64,000 nucleotides of DNA from Haloarcula japonica DSM 6131 (GTDB taxonomy: Archaea; Halobacteriota; Halobacteria; Halobacteriales; Haloarculaceae), in contig NZ_AOLY01000042.1 in NCBI RefSeq assembly GCF_000336635.1, positions 287,136 to 351,135 of the forward strand, written 5' to 3'. The notes beneath the pieces were generated by a model. The model was not told the DNA's origin, did not search any database, and saw nothing but the letters and a program-made list of their open reading frames with translations. The translations under genes and the position numbers were made by a program. Positions 1-9,183 of this stretch are shown piece by piece (positions within the stretch are counted from its first letter, which is position 1; every line of letters begins with the position of its first letter).

Positions 1-1308
<1,308 letters not shown>

Positions 1309-1720
1309 ACGTTACCCCTCTCAAACGCGGTACTGGTCTGTGGTGTCTCATTGTCGTAGTCGCGGTCTTGCTCTGTCGTGGTCCGTTGCCACCGTCATGC
1401 CAGCGACATCCCGGCGTAGTGCGTCTGCAGCGTTCGCATCCTGTTTGCCTCACTGTACTCGCTTGCGGGCACGGCGTGCCCACAGGACTATTGTCGATGT
1501 AGTTTATGTGCTACACAGTCTCATACATATGCAGTAATGCAACTCTAATAAAACTTCACCTTAGACACCAATAGATCACGGATTGAAGCGCTGTACTGCT
1601 GTGACTCAGCAAACATTTCTCCTATCTAATACATTGAGGTTTGCTGGGTGTCGACGAATGGTCGGTTGTCTCACGGCTTGATGGGTGCGTATTTATTTCG
1701 GAATCCCACTTACCATCAGT
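1309..1720. other. Intergenic region with BCCT 5' region and a 15-nt perfect hairpin
   Basis: No convincing gene is present. A perfect inverted repeat lies at 1467-1481 (GGGCAC, 3-nt loop, GTGCCC). Candidate TATA elements for the minus-strand BCCT gene are at 1503-1509 and 1545-1554 (read on the minus strand). If either is used, the mRNA would have an untranslated leader of roughly 170-215 nt, long for a haloarchaeon. The part from 1500 to 1680 is AT-rich. Confidence 0.5.
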
Positions 1721-1882
1721 ATGGCACGACTTCTGGCAACAGGGGCGGCTGCAGTGGCAGCACTGCTGATGGGCGTCGGCCTGGTCGGGATGACAATCGG
1801 CGACTTCCGGCTCGCAGGATTCAGTTTCCTCAGCGCCAGCCTGGTGATCTACATCCGTGAGACGCGACTGATAGACGCGTAG
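1721..1882 (+). CDS. Small two-segment membrane protein (53 aa)
   Basis: A short, very hydrophobic protein beginning MARLLATGAAAVAALLMG, with two likely membrane helices and an RETRL tail. I chose ATG 1721 because the upstream in-frame extension to 1685 is not hydrophobic in a protein-like way. It ends 6 nt before the stop codon of the convergent uspA-like gene. Small membrane proteins of this form are common in haloarchaea; I do not recognise a function. Confidence 0.65.
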   Translation: MARLLATGAAAVAALLMGVGLVGMTIGDFRLAGFSFLSASLVIYIRETRLIDA

Positions 1883-1888
1883 TGAGTG

Positions 1889-2332
1889 TCAAATGTCGTT
1901 GACACTCATCCGCTGACTGATGACTGGAACGCTCGACGTCCGGACCACTTTATCCGTTGTCCCACCGATCAGGTTCCCGAGTTTCCCGCGGAACGCCGAG
2001 CCCAGGACAATCGCGTCCATGCCTTCGTTTTCGGCGAACTCGACGATCTCCTCGCTGGGCGCACCGGTTTTGAAATGCGTCTCGTAGTCGACGCCGTGTT
2101 CATCAGCGATAGTCCCGAGGTTCGCCAGCACCTCCTCCCCATACTCCCGATACTCCTCACGCATCTCCTCCTCGTCATCTCTGAGTGCGAGTGCGCGCGG
2201 AGTGCCCGGCAGGTCGATTACGTACAATGCATGGACTGTCGCGTCGAGCGCAGCGGCGAGTTCGATGCCGTGTTCTGCCCCTCTCCGAGCCTCGTCGCTG
2301 CCGTCATACGGAACGAGTATATTATCGTACAT
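1889..2332 (-). CDS. Universal stress protein, UspA family
   Basis: A 147-aa cytosolic nucleotide-binding stress protein. It opens with the typical MYDNILVPYDGSDEARRG strand-loop and carries the C-terminal G-x2-G-x9-G(S/T)-type loop (LGSAFRGKLGNLIGGTTDKV) that binds ATP phosphates in this family. ATG 2332 is preferred over an upstream in-frame ATG at 2365 because the family N-terminus begins exactly here and a TATA box lies about 39 nt upstream (2368-2375). It is convergent with the 53-aa membrane protein. UspA proteins often sit beside transporters in haloarchaea, where they may tune them; that link is inference. Confidence 0.92.
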   Translation of the reverse strand: MYDNILVPYDGSDEARRGAEHGIELAAALDATVHALYVIDLPGTPRALALRDDEEEMREEYREYGEEVLANLGTIADEHGVDYETHFKTGAPSEEIVEFAENEGMDAIVLGSAFRGKLGNLIGGTTDKVVRTSSVPVISQRMSVNDI

Positions 2333-2367
2333 GCTACCTGACTCATGTGTAATTCCCACACACACCT

Positions 2368-2375
2368 GTTATAGG
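2368..2375 (-). promoter_or_regulatory. TATA box for the uspA-like gene
   Basis: Reads CCTATAAC on the minus strand. Transcription would start near 2345, giving a leader of about 13 nt before ATG 2332. Confidence 0.5.
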
Positions 2376-2551
2376 TTTCCCCGTTCAGGATATCGGAGCG
2401 GGTTTCACGGTTTTTCAAGCGTATCGAGATAGTCTCTACACTCGTAAGTCAGTGGACGTTGCTTGTTTTTTGTCGTCAGTATCATCACAGAGGCGTATTT
2501 GTCTCCTCCTCTATCTGCCGGTGTTCTTGCTGCTCTGACGGCGTAGCCGTC

Positions 2552-2995
2552 TCACTCAGCCATCTCTACCTCACCCTTCTCAAGGAGGTCCCGCCATTTC
2601 GCAACGGCGGCCTCGGCTACGTCACGGTCTTGGGATACGGCGCCACCGGAGACACCGACCGAACCAACGATTCCACCGTCTTTCTCCAGTGGATACCCAC
2701 CGCCGAACACGACCATCCGTCCCTCGTCACGCGTGTCGAGGCCGTATAGAGAGTTCCCAGGCGCTGACGGTTCCGCGAGGTCGTGTGTCGCCGTGTCGAG
2801 TGCAGCCGACGTATATGCCTTGTTCCGCGAGATATTGACGGACGCCAACCAGGCACCATCCATCCGGTGCTGAGCGATCAGGTTCCCCTCGCTGTTGGCC
2901 ACCGTGATGACCATCGGATTGTCGATTTCGTTAGCGCGTTCTTCAGCCGCCTCAATGAGTCGCTTTGCTGTCTCCAGACTGATGGCTGCTACCAT
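2552..2995 (-). CDS. Heme-binding protein, GlcG/HbpS/DUF336 family
   Basis: A 147-aa single-domain protein of the GlcG/HbpS/PduO-C fold: N-terminal helix (ISLETAKRLIEAAEERANE), the VITVANSEGNLIAQHRMDGA hairpin, and the glycine-rich C-terminal strand GGIVGSVGVSGG. Relatives bind heme, cobalamin or other small ligands, or lie beside oxidases and dehydrogenases without a known role. The length is normal for the family. It lies alone between uspA and the deaminase gene. A TATA-like TTAATAGG lies near 3024-3032, so the mRNA leader would be very short. The ligand is unknown. Confidence 0.85.
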   Translation of the reverse strand: MVAAISLETAKRLIEAAEERANEIDNPMVITVANSEGNLIAQHRMDGAWLASVNISRNKAYTSAALDTATHDLAEPSAPGNSLYGLDTRDEGRMVVFGGGYPLEKDGGIVGSVGVSGGAVSQDRDVAEAAVAKWRDLLEKGEVEMAE

Positions 2996-3368
2996 GCGTT
3001 ATTTGACACACAGGTGACGCCTATTAACTTGGTGCATAGTAGTATCATGATGGTCAGACAGTGATTGCAGCGTCGTTGCTACCGTCGTGTTTCTCAGTGA
3101 TAATTTCAAATCGTGACAAGCTTCGTGTCACCAGCATGGATTCGCTTTCTGATACGGAAAACATGGTAACCGGACCGCCGTCGAAGTGTCCATAGAGGAT
3201 AAAACGCCGAACCGTCACCTTCTCAAACTGTCTCAGTCACCCCAAAGTAGGAACAGCCGAAGATTGGCTTCAGTCGTTCAGCTTTGCGTGGAATCAGCGT
3301 ATTTGAACACGACATTCAGAACGGCAACACGCCTATCTGAGCGCTGACTCCGGCCGAGGTAATCGCGT
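2996..3368. other. Intergenic region without recognisable gene
   Basis: It contains the promoter of the DUF336 gene at its left end and the 3' flank of the deaminase gene at its right end. Reading frames here are short, basic and unlike haloarchaeal proteins. I see no repeat or mobile-element end that I can defend. Confidence 0.5.
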
Positions 3369-4616
3369 TCAGGTCTTCCGTGCAACGTTGTCAACAGGAT
3401 AGCCCGCATCGCGTATCGCTGTGATGATACCCTGTGCGTGTTCGGCACCGCTCGTTTCGACGTTGAACACGAGATACGCCTCCCCGATCTCGAGATTCTC
3501 GACGGACCGTTCGTGCCGGACATCGTGAATATTGGCCCCTTGCCGGGCGATAACGCCCGATATTTCCTCCATCACACCCGGCTGGTCGTCGATCCGAACC
3601 CGGAGCTGGAGGAGCTGTTGGCGCTCCGTGAGCGCGTGGATGAGAACCTCACGCATCTGTGTCATGTCGAGGTTGCCGCCACAGAGCAGCGGCATCACCG
3701 TTTCACCCGACACGTCGAGACCGTCGCTCAGTATAGCGGCCACGGAGGCGGCCCCGGCACCTTCCACGACCTGCTTGGCCCGTTCCATCAGCAGCAGAAT
3801 CGCCTGCGCGATATCGGTATCCGAAACCGTCACGACCTCGTCGACGTTCGCTTCGATGATGTCGAGTGTTGTCTCCGAGATACCGCCGGTAGCGATACCA
3901 TCGGCGATGGTGTTGACTTCATCGAGTACGACCGGAATCCCCTTGTCGAGACTTTCGTGTACCGTCTCCGCGCCGGTTGCCTGAACGCCGACGACGCGCG
4001 TCTCCGGCGAGAGGTGCTTGATCGCCGTCGAGACGCCACTGATGAGCCCACCGCCGCCGATAGGGACGACGACCGTGTCGACGTCAGGGCAGTCGTGGTA
4101 CATCTCCGTGCCGAGGGTCCCCTGGCCAGCGATTATGTCCAGGTCGTCGTAGGCGTGAACGAACTCGGCGTCGGTCTCCTCAACGACAGCTTTCGCGTGG
4201 GACATCGTCTCCTGAAAGTCATTGCCGACCAGTTCGACGCTCCCGCCATAGCTTCTGGTGGCATCGATTTTGGCCTGTGGCGCGTTCTCCGGCATGAAAA
4301 TCGTCGATTCCGCCCCGCATTTCGTCGCAGCGAGGGCGACGCCCTGTGCGTGGTTCCCGGCGCTTGCTGCGACGAATGACTCCACGCCATCAGCGACGTC
4401 CTGCGAGATTTTGTTGAACGCGCCTCTGGTCTTGAACGACCCTGTCCACTGGAGGTGCTCCATCTTCAGGTGTACCTCGGCGTCGACGAACCCGCCAAGG
4501 GACGTACTCTGTTCGACTGGCGTCTTCTTGACGACTGTGTCGTCGTCCAGTCGTTCGCGGGCTCGTTCGATGTCTGCGTATGTAACGGGTAGCGTGTCCG
4601 ATTCGGTTTGTGTCAT
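3369..4616 (-). CDS. ilvA: Threonine ammonia-lyase (threonine/serine dehydratase) with C-terminal ACT domain
   Basis: A PLP enzyme of 415 aa that deaminates threonine to 2-oxobutyrate and usually serine to pyruvate. The PLP lysine is K62 in LQWTGSFKTRGAFNK, the phosphate-binding glycine loop is PIGGGGLISG, and an ACT-like regulatory domain starts near residue 335 (QLRVRIDDQPGVMEEISGVI). The length matches the short biosynthetic/catabolic form with one ACT domain. In this setting it could drain serine formed from glycine plus methylene-THF into pyruvate; that is inference. A TATA-like ACATAAGG near 4636-4643 predicts a leaderless mRNA at ATG 4616. RidA proteins that remove its enamine product are encoded at 32.5 and 45.1 kb. 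Confidence 0.95.
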   Translation of the reverse strand: MTQTESDTLPVTYADIERARERLDDDTVVKKTPVEQSTSLGGFVDAEVHLKMEHLQWTGSFKTRGAFNKISQDVADGVESFVAASAGNHAQGVALAATKCGAESTIFMPENAPQAKIDATRSYGGSVELVGNDFQETMSHAKAVVEETDAEFVHAYDDLDIIAGQGTLGTEMYHDCPDVDTVVVPIGGGGLISGVSTAIKHLSPETRVVGVQATGAETVHESLDKGIPVVLDEVNTIADGIATGGISETTLDIIEANVDEVVTVSDTDIAQAILLLMERAKQVVEGAGAASVAAILSDGLDVSGETVMPLLCGGNLDMTQMREVLIHALTERQQLLQLRVRIDDQPGVMEEISGVIARQGANIHDVRHERSVENLEIGEAYLVFNVETSGAEHAQGIITAIRDAGYPVDNVARKT

Positions 4617-4672
4617 ATATTCGTATCGTCGCGGGCCTTATGTCAAAGTTGGTGGGTCAATGCGCTGTCCTG

Positions 4673-7225
4673 TCATCTGATGATTCGTTCTCGGCCGGGG
4701 TCGAACAGCGGTTCGTCACGCACCGTCGCGTCGTAGGTCTCGCCCTCACACTGTATCTGGACTGAGGTGCCGGCCTCGGCGTATTCGGTCGGGACATACG
4801 TGTATGCAATCGACTCGTCGATGCTGTAGCCGTAGTTTCCAGCCTGTACGTAGCCGATTGCGTCGCCGTCTTTCAGCACCGGCCGTCCGCTCAGCATAAT
4901 GTCCGTCGAGTCGTCGAGCGTGAGCGGCGTGATCTTGCTGTCGATACCCTCGCTTCGTGCTGTCTCCAGCGCCTCCTTGCCGATGAACTCGGTGTCCATG
5001 TCGACGGCGAAGGGCAACCCGGCCTCGAAGGGGTTCGAGTCCGTGTCGATATCCGTTCCCCAGAGGCGGTAGCCTTTCTCTAACCGCATGGAGCTGAGTG
5101 CGCCACCGCCCATCGGCCGGACACCGAGGTCCTCGCCAGCGTCCTGCAGCGTCTCCCAGAGCCGCTGGCCGTACTCCGTCGGGGCCCACAGCTCCCACCC
5201 GAGTTCGCCGACGTACGAGACCCGCAACGCGATGACCGGCACGTCGCCGACGTACATCTGTTTGGCACGGAAGTACGGGAAGCCCTCGTTGGTCACGTCC
5301 GCATCTGTACACCGCTGGAGGAGGAGCCGCGCGTTCGGCCCCCAGAGGCCGATTGTGGACTTCGCACCCTCCTCGACGTGGACCGACACCGTCGCGGGAG
5401 CCTCGTCTTCGAGGTGGCCGCCGTGGATGCCGGGGGAGTTCCCGCCGCCGGTAGTCACCATGAACTCCTCGTCGTCGAGTTTGACCACAGTGATGTCTGC
5501 AAGGATGCCGCCACCGTCGTTCAGCAGCAGCGAGTACCGGACCTGGCCGACATCGAGGTCCATATCGTTGCTACAGACCCGCTGGAGGAACGCCTGGCTC
5601 CCCTCGCCCTCGACCATGATCGAACTGAACGTCGTCATGTCGAACATCGACACCTTCTCGCGGGTGTGCAGATGCTCCGCGGCCTCGATTTTTGAGCGGT
5701 TGATTCCCTGCCAGCCGTCCTGGTCGGGAATCCGCTCCTCGTACTTCCCGACTAAGTCGGCGTTCGACTCGTACCACTGTGGCGTCTCCCAGCCGCCGCT
5801 CTGGTAGAACTCCGCGCCGAGTTCCTTCTGCTGGTGATAGAACGGACTCGTTCGGAGTTTGCGGTGGTCATCGGGTTGCCACCGCGGCTCGACGATGCTG
5901 TACACCTGCTCGTAGCGCTTGGCCCCGCGGTCGACGAAGTAGTCCTTCTCGCCCGCATGCGGTTCGAACCGCCGGACGTGGATGCCGCCGGTATCAACCG
6001 GGCCGGACGGCAACCGCGGAACGCCGTTCTCCATCCACTCCGCGAGGATGCGGCCGTAGCCGCCAGAATGGGTCCACCAGATAGCTAGCCCGGTCCAGAG
6101 ACCATCGACCTGCGCCGTCTCGCCGACGGCCGGCATCCCGTCGGGTGTGAAGACGAAGATACCGTTCTCGGTAGCCTCGTATTCAACGTCCTGCGTCGCC
6201 GGCAGCAGTTCGTCGAAGGCTTGCTTCGCGGACTTGTCCCGACCACGGTGGGTCGGCGTCTCCCAATGTTCTTTCGTGAACCCTCTGACTGACGCCTGGT
6301 GTTCCTCGGAGTTCTTCCCCATCGCTTCGGGGTCGACCGAGAGCGTCTCGTGGTTGTAGGACCCCATTCCGAGGGCATCACCGTGGGTCCGGAAGTACAG
6401 CGAGTGGTCCTGGTCGCGGCCGACGGGCTGGTGTGGCCCTTCGCTCATGTACTCCGCGATGGAACGGTCACCTGGAACCTCAAGGCCTGTCGTGTTGTCG
6501 CCGACGGAGGTTTCGGTGTCGGCGAGTTCGTCCATCGGTTCGGTGACCACGTACTGGTGCTCTACCGGGGCAATCGGGAGATCGAGCCCGGCCAGTTGGC
6601 CGGTCTGGTAGCCCCAGTTGTTCGTCGCGATGACCGCTCGCTCGCAATCGATCCGGCCCTGATCGGTCTCGACAGCGTTGATTTCGCCGCCCGAAACGTC
6701 CAGATCGGTGACTTCGGTGTTCCCGTAGAATGACGCAGAAGAGTGCTCCATGTACCACTGGAGCGCGCCGATGCCGTCGACGCGCCCGTCGGTCGGCGAG
6801 TAGTAGCCGCCGAGGATTTCGTCCTCGTCGACCAGCGGGAGGTGCTCGGTAACTTCTTCGGGTGAGAGCAACTGCGGTTCCGGCAGTCCGTAGGAAGTCG
6901 CCCACTCGACGCGCCGGCGGAGGAAATCCATGCGCTCCTCGCTGCGTGCCACTTCGATGCCTCCGACCTCATCGTAGACACCGGCGTCCGAGAGCAGTCG
7001 GCTGGTGTAGTGGGCGGCCTTCGTCTGTATCTTCGACGGCGACGTTTGGAACATGATGCCGGGCGCGTGGACAGACGAGCCGCCCGTTACCGGGAGTGGG
7101 CCCTGATCAATGACGGCGACGTCCTCCGCACCAAGCTCCGTCAGGTGGTACGCGACGCTACACCCGACGGCTCCGGCACCGATAATAACGGTATCCGCCC
7201 GAGATGGGGGAGTCTCTGTGCTCAT
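4673..7225 (-). CDS. FAD-dependent oxidoreductase fused to GcvT: dimethylglycine/sarcosine dehydrogenase-like (copy A)
   Basis: An 850-aa two-part enzyme. The N-terminal DAO domain has the dinucleotide motif VIIGAGAVGCSVA and a histidine (H53 in GGSSVHAPGIMFQ) at the place where dimethylglycine oxidase carries covalent FAD. The C-terminal half is a GcvT folate-binding domain (GGGILADITV, LEKGYRLWG, then a GcvT C-terminal barrel). Family members oxidise an N-methyl group and pass the carbon to tetrahydrofolate as 5,10-methylene-THF. ATG 7225 is preferred over 7234 because a TATA box at 7256-7264 gives a leader of about 9 nt. It is clearly paralogous to the 857-aa protein at 9184-11757, but many active-site-region segments differ. 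Which copy takes dimethylglycine and which sarcosine cannot be told. Confidence 0.9.
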   Translation of the reverse strand: MSTETPPSRADTVIIGAGAVGCSVAYHLTELGAEDVAVIDQGPLPVTGGSSVHAPGIMFQTSPSKIQTKAAHYTSRLLSDAGVYDEVGGIEVARSEERMDFLRRRVEWATSYGLPEPQLLSPEEVTEHLPLVDEDEILGGYYSPTDGRVDGIGALQWYMEHSSASFYGNTEVTDLDVSGGEINAVETDQGRIDCERAVIATNNWGYQTGQLAGLDLPIAPVEHQYVVTEPMDELADTETSVGDNTTGLEVPGDRSIAEYMSEGPHQPVGRDQDHSLYFRTHGDALGMGSYNHETLSVDPEAMGKNSEEHQASVRGFTKEHWETPTHRGRDKSAKQAFDELLPATQDVEYEATENGIFVFTPDGMPAVGETAQVDGLWTGLAIWWTHSGGYGRILAEWMENGVPRLPSGPVDTGGIHVRRFEPHAGEKDYFVDRGAKRYEQVYSIVEPRWQPDDHRKLRTSPFYHQQKELGAEFYQSGGWETPQWYESNADLVGKYEERIPDQDGWQGINRSKIEAAEHLHTREKVSMFDMTTFSSIMVEGEGSQAFLQRVCSNDMDLDVGQVRYSLLLNDGGGILADITVVKLDDEEFMVTTGGGNSPGIHGGHLEDEAPATVSVHVEEGAKSTIGLWGPNARLLLQRCTDADVTNEGFPYFRAKQMYVGDVPVIALRVSYVGELGWELWAPTEYGQRLWETLQDAGEDLGVRPMGGGALSSMRLEKGYRLWGTDIDTDSNPFEAGLPFAVDMDTEFIGKEALETARSEGIDSKITPLTLDDSTDIMLSGRPVLKDGDAIGYVQAGNYGYSIDESIAYTYVPTEYAEAGTSVQIQCEGETYDATVRDEPLFDPGRERIIR

Positions 7226-7255
7226 GTATCTCATTCGGGACTGCTTCTGTCACAG

Positions 7256-7264
7256 GTATAAAAA
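7256..7264 (-). promoter_or_regulatory. TATA box for oxidoreductase/GcvT copy A
   Basis: Reads TTTTTATAC on the minus strand, about 35 nt before ATG 7225, so the leader would be very short. It shows that copy A has its own promoter and need not be read through from the Rieske gene upstream. Confidence 0.5.
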
Positions 7265-7519
7265 CATCGGTGGCCCGAATATCTGTTTAGCCGATTCCAG
7301 TAGTAAGGAGCCTCTATGATGCACACATACCAGAATTAGGATTCGAGGTACGACGATTCGAAGCGCAGATAACGCCGAACCTCAGCATTCTACGCAGCTT
7401 ACAGTTTCTGGCAGACGACTGAAGCTACTGGCTACTGAGAGCAAATGTGACTGCTGCTGTAAGTGAGCGAACAAGTAGCTCTCGGAAGAAATCGGACCGA
7501 TATGACGGTCAGCGGCCCG

Positions 7520-7900
7520 TCAGACCGGCCGGATGTGATCGGCGCGTGGTTCCCAAATTGATCCGCTCATACGTAGTTCGTACACTTCGCTCAGCGTGTC
7601 CCCGACGGTCCAGCCCTGTTTGCTCATCGCGGCGGCGAGAACCCCTAGCGGGACGCCGTTCTCGAAGTAGTCGTCTAACTCCCGGATGACAGCGTCGATA
7701 CTGTCCGAGGCCGGGACCGAAGTGACTGCTGGATGCTCCGCGAACACCCATTCGAGATCCGTGTCGATCAGTTCCTGTTGGCGTCGATAGGACGCAATCA
7801 CCTCGTTCGCCGTCGACGCTTCCACGCGGGCACCTGTCTCGGTGGCTCGAGCGACGAACGGCACGTCCGCTCGCTGGTCTGTCTGTGACGCCGACGTCAA
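7520..7900 (-). CDS. Small protein translationally coupled to the Rieske oxygenase (126 aa, possible winged helix)
   Basis: The frame opens at TTG 7900, which overlaps the TGA of the oxygenase gene (TTGA), the usual layout of translational coupling; no ATG precedes the conserved-looking body. It has an acidic helical N-terminal half. The C-terminal part (GVPLGVLAAAMSKQGW, then DTLSEVYELRMSGSIWEPR) has the helix-turn-helix-then-wing pattern of small winged-helix domains such as the MCM C-terminus. No redox cofactor motif is visible, so it is not the missing flavin/ferredoxin reductase. It may be a partner or regulator of the oxygenase; I do not recognise the family. Confidence 0.7.
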   Translation of the reverse strand: MTSASQTDQRADVPFVARATETGARVEASTANEVIASYRRQQELIDTDLEWVFAEHPAVTSVPASDSIDAVIRELDDYFENGVPLGVLAAAMSKQGWTVGDTLSEVYELRMSGSIWEPRADHIRPV

Positions 7901-9003
7901 GCTTCGTAGGCCTCCTGTGCGAGCCGATGCAGTTTGTGGACGGTGTGTTCGTTCGGACCCAGTTGTGCCTGGGCGAGCGCCCCGGACTGCAGCCCCTCGT
8001 ACTGGCGTTCGACGAGTTCGAAGTCTTCCTCCTGTAGCTGTCGGCTCGTCTGGACGAACTCCTGTTCCGCGTCGGTCATCTCCGCGTCGCTGAAGTAGTA
8101 GTCAGCGATTAACTGGAACCGCCCCTCGTCGATCGGGTCGATAATGTACGTCCCGTACCCGTCGGCTGTGCCGTACATGTTCACCGTGAAGTTCGGCCAG
8201 AAGTAGTAGAACTTCGCCTCTTTCTCCTGGTGGATGCGCAGTTCGTCGTCGACATCCTCGTCGTGGGTGTAGTGGAGAATCCAGTGGTAGTCGTTGACTT
8301 CGAGGTTGGACTCATCGAGTTCGATGTCGGTTATCCAGTCCTGGTGGTTCGCATGACAGTGATCGCATTCGGAGTAGTTGCCCGCGAACGTCTTCCAGTT
8401 GCAGTCGACTTCCGACACATACCGCGCGGCGTGTTCGTACTCTTCCAGGGGCATGTCTTCCAGCTCCGTTTTCAGCGTCCCCGCCTGCTCGGCAAGTGGC
8501 ATCGGGTCATCGGCGAAGTTGAGGAAGACAAACGGTCCGATCCGGTCAGTCTGGACCTCGTTGAGTCCGTTTTCGCTGGCATCCAGACCGCAGACATCGT
8601 CGTCATCGAGCTCCGGGTTGAGCCCCGCCTCCTTGAAGCTCTTGGGTGTACTTTCGAGGTCGCCGTCCAGGTCATACGACCACATGTGATACGGGCAGCG
8701 GATGCGACCCATGTTTCCGGGGTTGGTCATGGGCGTCTCCTCGACCATCTTCGAACCGCGGTGTGCGCAGACGTTGAAGAATGCGCGTATCTCGTCGTCG
8801 TGGTCGCGGACGATAATCACTTGCTTGTCGCCGATAGTTCGCGTAAAGTACGCTCCAGCCTCCGTAATCGCGTTCGCGTGTCCGGCGTACACCCAGTACT
8901 GGCCAAATATTTTCTCTTTTTCGAGTTCATGTACTCCTGGGTCTGTGAAATATTTCGCCGGAAGTGCGTTATTTTCGTCAGTTATGTCGGGGCTTACTGC
9001 CAT
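7897..9003 (-). CDS. Rieske-type non-heme iron oxygenase, GbcA/CntA-like (probable glycine betaine or carnitine-type monooxygenase)
   Basis: With ATG 9003 the protein is 368 aa. The Rieske [2Fe-2S] ligands are C79, H81, C103 and H106 (CAHRG ... CPYHMW). The catalytic iron site is NYSECDHCHANH with E212, H215 and H220, the same E-x2-H-x4-H spacing as the trimethylamine-compound oxygenases GbcA and CntA. Those enzymes split off one methyl of betaine as formaldehyde, or cleave carnitine. Alternative starts at 9036 and 9087 are in frame, but a TATA box at 9040-9047 places the transcript start near 9017, so 9003 is favoured. A reductase subunit (GbcB type) is not found in the window. Both neighbours are dimethylglycine/sarcosine-type enzymes, which supports an N-demethylation role. 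Confidence 0.9.
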   Translation of the reverse strand: MAVSPDITDENNALPAKYFTDPGVHELEKEKIFGQYWVYAGHANAITEAGAYFTRTIGDKQVIIVRDHDDEIRAFFNVCAHRGSKMVEETPMTNPGNMGRIRCPYHMWSYDLDGDLESTPKSFKEAGLNPELDDDDVCGLDASENGLNEVQTDRIGPFVFLNFADDPMPLAEQAGTLKTELEDMPLEEYEHAARYVSEVDCNWKTFAGNYSECDHCHANHQDWITDIELDESNLEVNDYHWILHYTHDEDVDDELRIHQEKEAKFYYFWPNFTVNMYGTADGYGTYIIDPIDEGRFQLIADYYFSDAEMTDAEQEFVQTSRQLQEEDFELVERQYEGLQSGALAQAQLGPNEHTVHKLHRLAQEAYEA

Positions 9004-9039
9004 AACATCATCGCTTTGCTGACTCCAACTTGTCATGCG

Positions 9040-9047
9040 TATATATC
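9040..9047 (-). promoter_or_regulatory. TATA box of the Rieske oxygenase gene (decides start)
   Basis: GATATATA on the minus strand. It lies only a few bases upstream of the in-frame ATG 9036, too close for that codon to be transcribed, but about 40 nt before ATG 9003, giving a leader near 14 nt. Confidence 0.55.
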
Positions 9048-9183
9048 CCCAATTGCCAGACCCATCATCGTTGACTATGGATAGCACACATGTTTAAATA
9101 ACACTGAAAGGACGCTGAAATACTTGCTCCAATCGAAAAAAGAACGGCCCGCAGTCAGGGAATCTGGCGTTCGCTGTCCAGTG

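Noticed and set aside
1309-1523. A known riboswitch (for example glycine) in the BCCT leader
   Set aside because: A hairpin is visible but no match to a riboswitch core that I know, and such riboswitches are essentially bacterial.
3438-4379. A 313-codon plus-strand frame
   Set aside because: Antisense shadow of the threonine deaminase, which has all catalytic motifs.
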